Shown here one piece after another: positions 47,601 through 54,420 of a stretch of 64,000 bases of DNA. The notes below the pieces were generated by a model. It searched no databases and was not told where the DNA came from. It saw nothing but the letters and a program-made list of their open reading frames with translations. Source of the stretch: Sclerurus mexicanus (lineage: Eukaryota; Chordata; Aves; Passeriformes; Furnariidae); the NCBI GenBank assembly GCA_013396755.1, contig VWZF01007068.1:124001-188000 (forward strand), written 5' to 3'. Position 1 is the first letter of the stretch, and the number at the start of each line of letters is the position of its first letter. The position numbers and the translations under genes are program-made.

Positions 47601-48823
47601 TTTTTTTAAACACAGAGCTTCTTATGAAATCACTTCTGATAAAAATTTCCCATTGCAAAGAGTTTAATCCCTTGTTAACAAAGCATTTTGTGCTGTCAAT
47701 CTTTCCCCTTCTTTTTCTAGTGTGACTTAATGCTACTTTAAGTGCTTTTGAATTTCACAGAAAAACACTCCAGAAATATAAAACTTAATTATTACATTTT
47801 CCTTAAAAAAGAGAGGTATAAAGGACATTTAGTTTTCCAGTTATTTTAATTTCTGAAGTATGCGACTTTCAATTAAAAAAACACTCAATAATTTAGTTTA
47901 TAAGTCCATACTGGCTTTACAAGCACAAATGCCCATTTTTATCACCCTGTGAAATTCCAAGCTAAAGCAGTAACAACATTACAGCAAAACTAAAAAAAAC
48001 ATAGCCTTTTACATACATCTTGTCTTTCCAGAAGACAAGATGTGGTATTGATAAACTTTAACACTTTTTTCCCCTAATGCCTCCACTAGAATTTTACTGT
48101 GCCTTCAACTAAGTCGCACCTGTTCAGTAGACTGCGGTATGTCATTAAGCAATGCCACTGGAGCATGGTACCCTGGCTTCTTCTGGCCAAGCAAACTGGT
48201 GGAAGGGTAGTCATCATCATCCTGCCAGTAAAAAGACAAGGCAAATTTGTCATGCTGATATATTTAGATAAAATAACATCAAATGAACATGTTGTAGTCA
48301 TAGAAAATACGGAAATGGACAAGTTGAACAATTCCAAATTTTAGCAAGCTTTCTCATGCAGCTTTTATTATTACTTCCAAACTGCTGAATCAGGTAAATG
48401 TAACCATATCACTAAAAAGCATCTACAAGGCTGAAATATTCTGCAATATGCCACATTTTACTAAGTGTGCGGTCTACACTAGTCAGACAAAACAATTCCA
48501 TGCTTATAAGCTTCCCAGATAAGACATATTTAGTCCAACATGGCTTTAATGACAACTGTTTTTACTACAAGCAACTGCTATTAAAAATTTCTCAAAATTG
48601 ATTAAAAAATACGTAGATTGCATGCCCTAAACAAACAAATGCATAAAATCACTTACATCTTCCAATTCAGTTGCTGCAATAGAAGTGACGTATCCAGCAA
48701 ACCTGCTGTCACTGCCCCCATAAATTTCTTGATCATAATATCCTGTGGAATCAAGGCCTACTCCTTGTGCTTCATCAAGAGCAGGCTTTTTTCCTTGAAT
48801 TTCTCGAATCTGTGCTTCAATAT
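32540..48823 (-). CDS. SF3B1: SF3B1, splicing factor 3b subunit 1 (SF3b155), exons 2-25
   Basis: This is the HEAT-repeat scaffold of the SF3b complex in U2 snRNP. It clamps the branch-site helix and binds PHF5A and p14 in the nucleus. Reading the minus strand, 24 exons join in frame with GT-AG introns and give about 1,292 residues; the first nine codons and one base of codon 10 are missing with exon 1. The expected total is 1,301 residues against 1,304 in human as I recall it. The N-terminus is disordered and rich in TP dipeptides. It carries five RWD/SWD-type U2AF-ligand motifs (KRRWDQ, SSWDQ, LRWDE, KNRWDE, KSRWDE). The C-terminal HEAT superhelix starts near residue 480 and ends in YELDYIL. 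Cancer hotspot residues are all wild type. There are three single-residue deletions relative to human in the N-terminal part. Identity is certain from continuous near-identity to the vertebrate protein. Confidence 0.98.
33653..33869 (-). CDS. SF3B1: SF3B1 exon 24 (residues 1177-1249)
   Basis: The exon encodes [15 protein letters not shown] to RMLQYCLQ. The acceptor is GTCTCTGCAG and the donor GTATGT. Confidence 0.98.
34348..34620 (-). CDS. SF3B1: SF3B1 exon 23 (residues 1086-1176)
   Basis: The exon encodes [16 protein letters not shown] to LLEDALMD. It is the largest SF3B1 exon here (273 nt). The acceptor is CTCTTTCAG and the donor GTGAGT. Confidence 0.98.
35445..35576 (-). CDS. SF3B1: SF3B1 exon 22 (residues 1042-1085)
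   Basis: The exon encodes [14 protein letters not shown] to GYIAKAI plus two bases of Gly. It includes the VSAREW segment, whose arginine (R1074 in human) is linked to pladienolide resistance and is Arg here. The acceptor is TCAG and the donor GTAAGT. Confidence 0.97.
36000..36120 (-). CDS. SF3B1: SF3B1 exon 21 (residues 1002-1041)
   Basis: The exon encodes [16 protein letters not shown] to LVGRIAD and ends two bases into an Arg codon. The acceptor is ATTCAACAG and the donor GTAAGT. Family data place the splicing-inhibitor pocket in this part of the protein. Confidence 0.97.
36207..36318 (-). CDS. SF3B1: SF3B1 exon 20 (residues 965-1001)
   Basis: The exon encodes [16 protein letters not shown] to AIVNVI plus one base of the next Gly codon. 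It includes the region near PHF5A and the pladienolide-binding hinge of the superhelix. The donor is GTATGT, and an 86-bp intron follows. Confidence 0.96.
36414..36596 (-). CDS. SF3B1: SF3B1 exon 19 (residues 904-964)
   Basis: The exon encodes [16 protein letters not shown] to VVMKTCQE in 61 whole codons. The acceptor is CACTCAG and the donor GTATTG. The intron to exon 20 is only 95 bp. Confidence 0.97.
36844..37065 (-). CDS. SF3B1: SF3B1 exon 18 (residues 830-903)
   Basis: The exon encodes [16 protein letters not shown] to YAFQEQTTE in 74 whole codons. The acceptor is GCATTTCAG and the donor GTATGG. Confidence 0.97.
37462..37587 (-). CDS. SF3B1: SF3B1 exon 17 (residues 788-829)
   Basis: The exon encodes [15 protein letters not shown] to LDRRNYRQ in 42 whole codons. 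The acceptor is CCTGTCAG and the donor GTATTT. Confidence 0.97.
37736..37882 (-). CDS. SF3B1: SF3B1 exon 16 (residues 739-787)
   Basis: The exon encodes [16 protein letters not shown] to MKKIVLK in 49 whole codons. The acceptor is GAAATAG and the donor GTATGT. Confidence 0.97.
37971..38116 (-). CDS. SF3B1: SF3B1 exon 15 (residues 690-738), K700 equivalent
   Basis: The exon encodes [13 protein letters not shown] to IRQHRGK. The Lys in DEQQKVRT corresponds to human K700 and is wild type here (about residue 697). The acceptor is CCTTGCAG and the donor GTATGT. Only 88 bp separate it from exon 16. Confidence 0.98.
38385..38655 (-). CDS. SF3B1: SF3B1 exon 14 (residues 600-689), hotspot HEAT repeats
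   Basis: The exon encodes [14 protein letters not shown] to LVEIIEH. It contains the residues equivalent to human E622 and R625 (NMDEYVRN) and H662 and K666 (QARHTGIK), all unmutated. These HEAT repeats contact the branch-site region of the intron. The donor is GTAAGT. Confidence 0.98.
38777..38863 (-). CDS. SF3B1: SF3B1 exon 13 (residues 571-599)
   Basis: The exon encodes [15 protein letters not shown] to ISNLAK in 29 whole codons. The acceptor is TTTTTCAG and the donor GTAAAA. Confidence 0.97.
39267..39446 (-). CDS. SF3B1: SF3B1 exon 12 (residues 511-570)
   Basis: The exon encodes [14 protein letters not shown] to LVRPYVHK in 60 whole codons. The acceptor is TTTTTCTAG. The donor AAG|GTCCGTTG again has C at +3. 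Confidence 0.97.
40042..41044 (+). mobile_element. Solo LTR of an avian endogenous retrovirus in SF3B1 intron 11
   Basis: An element running from TGCTGC at 40046 to CACAACA at 41040 is flanked by the direct repeat GATA (40042-40045 and 41041-41044). It has the TG...CA ends of an LTR and a TATAAA box at 40316 in a TATAAAGCAGGGGG context. A pyrimidine/T-rich region follows, then CTTAGTTGCC and GTTAAACCAC at the 3' end, as in the common passerine ERV LTR family. It lies antisense to SF3B1 and has no internal viral genes. The visible length includes a duplicated 0.43-kb block around a single N, so the true element is probably about 570 bp. Confidence 0.8.
40145..41002 (+). repeat. 0.43-kb near-identical direct duplication joined by one N
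   Basis: Bases 40145-40575 and 40577-41002 are the same LTR segment. They differ visibly only by about 5 bases in the T-rich tract. The single N at 40576 sits exactly at the junction. This is typical of a false duplication at an assembly join, although a real tandem duplication cannot be excluded from sequence alone. Confidence 0.9.
41163..41264 (-). CDS. SF3B1: SF3B1 exon 11 (residues 477-510)
   Basis: The exon encodes [17 protein letters not shown] to GTPPMRK, the start of the HEAT superhelix. The donor is AAG|GTCAGATG, with an unusual C at +3. The retroviral LTR lies in the following intron. Confidence 0.96.
41356..41553 (-). CDS. SF3B1: SF3B1 exon 10 (residues 411-476)
   Basis: The exon encodes [17 protein letters not shown] to IQYFDKLL in 66 whole codons. 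It links the disordered N-terminus to the first HEAT helices. The acceptor is TCCTCCAG and the donor GTAAAT. A 91-bp intron separates it from exon 11. Confidence 0.97.
42157..42278 (-). CDS. SF3B1: SF3B1 exon 9 (residues 370-410)
   Basis: The exon encodes [16 protein letters not shown] to MFPEGYK, the SF3B1 segment bound by p14/SF3B6. The acceptor is AATATAG and the donor GTAATT. Confidence 0.97.
42659..42871 (-). CDS. SF3B1: SF3B1 exon 8 (residues 299-369)
   Basis: The exon encodes [16 protein letters not shown] to MATPTPG and includes [10 protein letters not shown], the fifth U2AF-ligand motif. The acceptor is TTCCTTAG and the donor GTAAGC. Phase 1 at both ends matches the neighbouring exons. 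Confidence 0.97.
43630..43864 (-). CDS. SF3B1: SF3B1 exon 7 (residues 221-298)
   Basis: This is the TP-rich segment [15 protein letters not shown] to [10 protein letters not shown]. It holds two RWDE ligand motifs and a KIWDP variant, and TP sites known as cyclin-dependent-kinase targets during splicing activation and mitosis. TPGRDTPG lacks one Gly of human TPGRGDTPG. The donor is GTATTG. Confidence 0.97.
44023..44190 (-). CDS. SF3B1: SF3B1 exon 6 (residues 165-220)
   Basis: The exon encodes [15 protein letters not shown], a basic SKRKRRWDQ stretch (nuclear localisation and U2AF-ligand motif, Trp near 198) and SSWDQAE, a second ligand motif. NGAASQ is one alanine shorter than human NGAAASQ. 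The exon has 56 whole codons; the donor is GTAAAA. Confidence 0.97.
45382..45461 (-). CDS. SF3B1: SF3B1 exon 5 (residues 138-164)
   Basis: The exon encodes [14 protein letters not shown] to LTKEE. The acceptor is TTCTACAG and the donor GTGTGTGG. The 80-nt exon restores frame after exon 4. Confidence 0.96.
47306..47420 (-). CDS. SF3B1: SF3B1 exon 4 (residues 100-137)
   Basis: The exon encodes YDPFAEHRP to LDPFADG, flanked by two DPFA repeats. The acceptor is TTTTTAG and the donor GTAATT. It ends one base into a glycine codon completed by exon 5. It has PQK where I recall PPK in human, and RRMM where I recall RRTM. Confidence 0.96.
48015..48043. repeat. Perfect 12-bp inverted repeat in SF3B1 intron 3
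   Basis: ACATCTTGTCTT, a 5-base loop, then AAGACAAGATGT form a perfect hairpin. In SF3B1 pre-mRNA it lies about 77-105 nt downstream of the weak exon 3 donor. No transposon ends are obvious around it. Confidence 0.85.
48120..48221 (-). CDS. SF3B1: SF3B1 exon 3 (residues 66-99)
   Basis: The exon encodes an acidic DDDDY start, then [13 protein letters not shown] to QSTEQ, in 34 whole codons. The human serine run after the tyrosine (YSSST) is YPST here, one residue shorter. The donor is GTGCGACT, poor at +3 to +6. A perfect hairpin lies about 75 nt downstream in the intron (48015-48043). Confidence 0.96.
48657..48823 (-). CDS. SF3B1: SF3B1 exon 2 (residues 10-65)
   Basis: The exon encodes the segment from IEAQIREIQ to TELED. 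The acceptor is ACCGTAG and the donor GTAAGT. It starts inside codon 10, so 28 coding nt are expected in exon 1. Residue 22 is Pro where I recall Ala in human. Length is 167 nt. Confidence 0.97.
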
Positions 48824-49930
48824 CTACGGTAAAGACACACAAAAAAGTCTTTTTACACATACACACAAAATGTATTACTCATGTTAAAATGTACAGCAAA
48901 CTGAGTTTTTTGCCTGAACTCAAAGATTGTTGCTAAAGAAACAAACAAATATGACACACAAAACTATAAAATCATGGTATTTATAAGCAGCTTTTCCTTG
49001 AGTTGTAATATTATGCAGCATGGATTACTTTAATTGTAAAGCCTAAAGCAAACTATTCAAACCCACATTATCTCATCTTCCAGAGATAACAGAGAAGGTA
49101 ATTTACACCACAGCAATATATCTCAACACTACACTAACAAAACACTTTTACAACAATGTAATCTCATTAAAAAAAGCCTTCCACAATGTTATCAATTTTT
49201 CTAATTTAAACAAATCTGTTCAAAGGAACTACTGCATGAGTTCTCAAAGCTGAGATTTAATAAAACAACACAACATTGTGTTTCCTAACATATTGCAAAG
49301 CTGTATTATCCTTGAATAAACAAATTTAAAAAAAGTCATTCTAATATGTCACTGGGTACCAACTAAACAAAAAAAGGCCAAAACTTTTCACTTCGGCAGC
49401 TCAAATGTTATTTACTCATCATTATTCCTGCCTGCACCACCACCTTTTAAGAGTCTACTTTTCTTCTGGATAACAAAACACCTGCCCTTCACAAAGGACA
49501 AATGGGAGCTCTGTCATTCTCTTACTGTATCAGGATCTGACTCTAATCAACTCTGGTGGCCACCTTTGATCTTAGAAATTTGGTACTTTCAGAAAGAGCA
49601 TTAATTTACTAACCCACAAAACAAGGAACCAAGTTAGGCCATGCCTTCCTCCTATCTGCTGTAATGCAGCAAGAAAATAAATTGCAGTAATCCAATTGTC
49701 TTCAACAAATGTAACTGTGATGTAGGTATACTAAAGCAGAGCTAACTCCATAGAAATTATTACTGTTTCCACAGGAGTTTTGAGTCAACAGGTATGTAAA
49801 GACAATTATCCATACAATGTAAATGTCAGTAAATCAAACAATTACTTTCACAGCCGAAAAAATACCCAAGAGTTGTTTCATGGCTGCAGGAACACAAAGG
49901 ATTATGCTTGAGAGGAAGAATCAGATTACT

Positions 49931-49970
49931 TGTCTCAAAAGACACTTCCAACATCAATGATTCTGTGATT
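49931..49970 (+). mobile_element. CR1 LINE 3'-end fragment
   Basis: CACTTCCAACATCAATGATT followed by CTGTGATTC resembles the CR1 3' terminus (CCTTCCAACNTNAATGATTCTGTGATTC). It is only about 40 bp, so this is a short relic. Confidence 0.55.
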
Positions 49971-52900
49971 CACCCTCTCCCACCTAAGGTGGTACTGCCT
50001 GCTACATTATATTTGCCAATTTACAAAAAAAGCTATAGGAAATTCTGTTTACAAATAAACTTAAATCTTGACTATTCACTACTTATTTACTACTATCGCT
50101 CATTTCTCTTTTTCAGGATGAAACGATTTCATAAGGTTTTCCAACCAAGTCATCTTGCAAAAGACACTATACCACAATATCTGCTAAGAAACCTGACAAA
50201 AAAAAAAATAACAGTATTGTAATTTCAATTTTTAAGTTGCAAATTATTCGATGAGAATTGCTTAGTTTAAACTGTCAACCCTGTAAGTTTAAAGACTTAA
50301 TGTCACAGCTGGGTCCTTTTCTTATCTTTTCTTATCAGATTGCCACTAACCAAAAAAAAAATAAAAAGGCAAACAAACAAAAACCCACATACCACTGTAA
50401 GCCAAATTATGCCTCCCGTACAAAGGCATATTTTCTAGAGAGGTAACTGAACTCCCAGTTTTACCTCACAAATCTTTGCCATATAGCTGAGTGAGAACAG
50501 GACTAAGTGTTCACATACGGCCTGCAGGAGCTGGCAGTGAAAAACACTGACTTCACTTAAAACACAGTAAACCTGATTCCTGCAATTCCTGCAGTGGGCT
50601 AGTGGGAAAACCAGCAGAAATATTCTTCTAAACTCACCAAGAGTCCCACCCACAGAATATATACCACAGAGGCTAATTAGAATCTTGCTCCAGCCATTTA
50701 AGGGCTTCCACCAACCATTTGCAGCCATCTAGAGCAGAGTAACTTGTACAGTCACCTCTGTGTTAGAGAAACTCAGGATGCCTTGAACTCCCGAGAAGCT
50801 GAAACCTGACAAAAGCTTTATTCTGCTGGCCATGAGCACCTGCTGAATCCTCCCTGTGGATACCTCCGGCTCCCACCAAAAGGCTGCACAGCACAGGGGA
50901 TTCCAGCGAGTCCAGAACTTGAGACACATTGCTCCCCAATATGTTACCTCCTGGAGAAGCAGCAGAAAGAAACTACTGCTGAATAAGGAACCTCTCTCTT
51001 GCCCACAGGGGTTCACCTTCAGAGGCACGTGTATCCTGATTACCCGTGTTATCTTAAGGTATTGCACTTTGGTAAAGTCCTCCTGTGGCAGTTACAGAGC
51101 CAATGCATCTCAAAGACCTTCCTCATGGGTTTTTTAGCTCTTTCTGTTTCTCCTAGAGAGCAGATCAAGTGCCTGATTCCTTCTGCAGCCTGGCGCAATG
51201 CAGCTCTGGGGTGAAAGGGAATACCTGAAGCTTCCACCTCTCCCAAGGACAACACTACTCACACTGAAAGTGATTTCAGAGTACAATAACACTGTTTATT
51301 TATTTCTAAGGAGCAGTTACTAGAACAACACTCTGCAGTAGCACAAGTCCTGACTGAACATCCATAGCTGTGACAAACTTCAACACAAAAAAACAAACAA
51401 AGAAAACCTACAGATCTTGCCTACAATGTAGGATCATCCTGCCTTTCCATCACCTGTTCACTGAATCAACCTGACCACATAACTCAGGCAAATAACACAC
51501 CAGCAAGTTCCCTGCCCTGCAGGATGGGCCACAGAGATTTGCTTGTGCATGGCCTCTCACCACTACTACCATCAATAGTCTATTAAAACTATTGTGGGAT
51601 GTCTGCAGCAAAAGCATTAATGCAACAGCATTTTCTTATTAACAGCTCTTATCAGCACTTAGCATACTAAGGCCTTAATCTCTTATTTTACTTTTAAAAC
51701 AGCTACATTTACTGAAGAGGGTACAGGTCTCATTTATTGTTGGCCTTCTCCTTTAAATCACCGGGATTACGTCTGTTGGCAGACTAAGGAGCATTCTCAT
51801 TCCCTACAGCAAAGCCTGCTGGGTTATCTGCACCAAAGAAGAAAGTCTGCATAGGGCAGGGTCAGCAAACCCCACTCATGGCCACCACAATCTTCACCTC
51901 ATGCCACACAGTTTCTAGGTGCCAGTTTAAATGGGGCACTCCAAGGAGAACACCCATTTGACAAGCACAAAAACCCCTGAGCCAGGTCTGCAGCAACAGG
52001 TAGCATGGTTGGCCATTTGGAAAGCATCACATATTTAGCTGAAAAATGCTATTCTGACATTCAAGATGTGTTTACCTTCCTTGAGCTAACTGGCAGTGTC
52101 CTGAAAAAGCTCACACCCTATTTAACAAAGCACTTTAATGCAAATCAAATTAAGAAAGAGTAATCACAAAGCTTAAAAATACATTGTGCAAAGTACTTGT
52201 TAAATTATTTAGTTACCCAGGACATTAACAGACATTTCAGTCATAGAGAAATAGTAAAGGGAGTGGGGATTTAAGAGGGGGATAATATCCTACTGCTCAT
52301 ACCTTTTCTGTATTTTACTCTGTCAAGTATATCTTGGTACTTTAAAAGAAATAACTTTAACATGCACAGTTGATTTGAAACATATAATAAATGCTGAATA
52401 TTACTAAAGTCAACACATCTGAATTGGAAGTCAGTGAACATCGAGCTCACAGATCATGAGAGCCAGCCTCAAAATATGTACTTCATTACCACATATATAT
52501 TTCTACTTGCAACATTAAAAAAAAAAAAGCAGAACTTGGCCCTATACTAAAATAGTACTTTACAGAGTAAACACTTTCTATGTTTTCATGCCTTATCACA
52601 GTTTTGCACATTTAGCTTGCCCTGTGCACCTTTACTTCTAGCTACTTTAGCACTCTTAAACATACTAGATCTCTGTATTATGTTTGGTGATCTCTTTGCT
52701 CTTTTCTGAACAAGAAAAAAAAATTAAATTATAAACTAATTCCAGCAGAATTCAAAGCTCAATTATTTATTGAGGTTTTATAAGCTGTCATTTATTTTTC
52801 AGGCTAAAACAGCTTCCTCTTAAACTACATAGCTGACACAATCTCCAACTGCTTTGATACATCTTTCAAGTTGTCTTGAACACATCAACCAGTAAGTATT

Positions 52901-53984
52901 TAACAAAACAGTACAAATATATGAAACACCTTCTAACTTGATTTAGTAACAAACAAATTGATTGGGAAAATTAGTCAGGAACTGAAAAAAGATAGGACAG
53001 AGCTCAAAAAAAGAATAATACACCCGTTCAGCTAATGCCTACTTGCTGGAAAAGAGCATTACATGATCATACCGTTATATTTTCATTTTACTACCCTCTG
53101 TTTAAAACCTGTTCTGACACACCACTACTCAAAATGTGCAACTGGAAGCATGGCAGTGCTTTCACTGAAGCTAAGGGACCACTACTTCCTCCAATAAATA
53201 AACTACTCAAGTAAAAAAAAAAAATCCACAAAAAAAACCACCTTACAACAATTCTACTATTTTATTAAGAAAATCTCTTCAGATAATAGAGCCCTGTGAT
53301 GAGCAATACTTGCGTGGGTAGCATCTCACAAACCCTTATGTGTCTCACAGCACATAAACAAAGGACAACTTCTGTAACTCCACCAAAATGTCCTAGACTT
53401 CAAAAAAAAAAATCAAACAAATTATATAATACAAAAAAGGTGAGGACAATAATGAAAACGGTGAGTTTAAGCTTTTCTCCGTCCTCAAACTCCGATCAGG
53501 TCTGCAGTGTCAAAGACTACATTAACCCTTACTTCCACGGGAGATGATGGCTCTCCATTTGAAAAGTTTTTTCAGTGCAAAACTGAAAACACCCCCCACC
53601 CCCGCCCAAAGACAATGAATACCTGGGTGCCCTGCCTACCCCACGGTGCACAACCACAGCCCGGCGCTGGTTTTGAATTACTGAATTACGGGTGTAAACT
53701 AAGACTAAATACAGCAGACCACCCATCGTACACAGAAACACGGATGAAAAACCCAGAGGAAGAAACAGAGCAGTATAACCCTAAAAATTATTCCCCACTG
53801 CCTGAAGACACTGAAGAGCAGGGCGAGCCGCAGCCCAAGTCCACACGGACCGCTCTGATTGACGTAGTGGAGCAGCAGCGCACTCGAGACACCTCCGGGA
53901 ACAACAACCCGGGGCCCGCGGGAGCCCACGCCACTGCGGGGACACTTCTCCTCCGCCAAGACGCGGCCGGCAGGAGATGTGTGT

Positions 53985-53998
53985 AAAATGGCAGCGGC
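53985..53998 (+). promoter_or_regulatory. YY1-type element
   Basis: AAAATGGCAGCGGC matches the AANATGGCGGC core of YY1 sites, which commonly sit just downstream of housekeeping transcription starts. Its ATG also has a fair Kozak context on the plus strand, but no recognisable protein follows. Confidence 0.4.
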
Positions 53999-54194
53999 CA
54001 CGCTCGGGCGCCGGCGCTCCCTCCCCTCCTCCGGGGGATCTCCCCACCCAGCGGCGCCGGCCGCGGCGGGAACACGCCTTCCCCCGCGCCCCCGCCCGTG
54101 TGCGCACAGCGCCGGGGGCAAAGGGCCGGGGCACGGCGGCGGCCGCGCTGGCGGCGTTCGCGGTGGCGAACCCGCGCCCAGGGACGGCGCTGAG

Positions 54195-54283
54195 NNNNNN
54201 NNNNNNNNNNNNNNNNNNNNNNNNNNNNNNNNNNNNNNNNNNNNNNNNNNNNNNNNNNNNNNNNNNNNNNNNNNNNNNNNNNN
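54195..54283 (-). other. SF3B1: Assembly gap, probably containing SF3B1 exon 1
   Basis: Here 89 N interrupt a CpG island. The 28 coding nt that should precede exon 2 (Met-Ala-Lys-Ile-Ala-Lys-Thr-His-Glu plus one base) are not found in the visible flanks on the minus strand. The gap lies at the upstream end of the gene in the expected promoter island, so exon 1 is most likely inside it. This is inference. Confidence 0.55.
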
Positions 54284-54420
54284 GGGGGCGGGGCCTGGGG
54301 CGGCGGGTGGCGTGTGGGACAAACAGCGGTCATTGTGACTCGGAGCTCATTGACGGGGTGGCAGCGCCGCGGGCACGGCAATGCTCGGTGCTTTATGGAC
54401 TTCCTGAGAGAGAGAGCGGG

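Larger units (their letters stand above)
32699..48656 (-). other. SF3B1: SF3B1 introns 2-24
   Basis: Introns range from 86 bp (intron 20) to 1,844 bp (intron 4, 45462-47305). The long ones are introns 24 (954 bp), 22 (824), 11 (1,716, with the LTR), 9 (603), 7 (758), 5 (1,191), 4 (1,844) and 3 (699, with the hairpin). All use GT-AG. Apart from the LTR and hairpin I see only AT-rich single-copy sequence with no recognisable RNA gene. Confidence 0.85.
48824..54194 (-). other. SF3B1: SF3B1 intron 1 (visible part)
   Basis: This is mostly AT-rich intronic sequence. It holds a short CR1 tail at 49931-49970 and a GC-richer block at about 50430-51260 of unknown origin. It runs into the promoter CpG island above 53.8 kb. 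The upstream limit depends on where exon 1 sits in the gap. Confidence 0.7.
53800..54420. promoter_or_regulatory. SF3B1: CpG island, SF3B1 promoter region
   Basis: The stretch is very rich in G, C and CpG against AT-rich flanks. It contains GC boxes next to the gap (GGGGCGGGGCC at about 54286-54296) and no TATA box. It lies just upstream of SF3B1 exon 2 across a 5.4-kb intron, as expected for a housekeeping promoter. Long open frames through it on both strands follow from the base composition and do not support coding. Confidence 0.8.
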
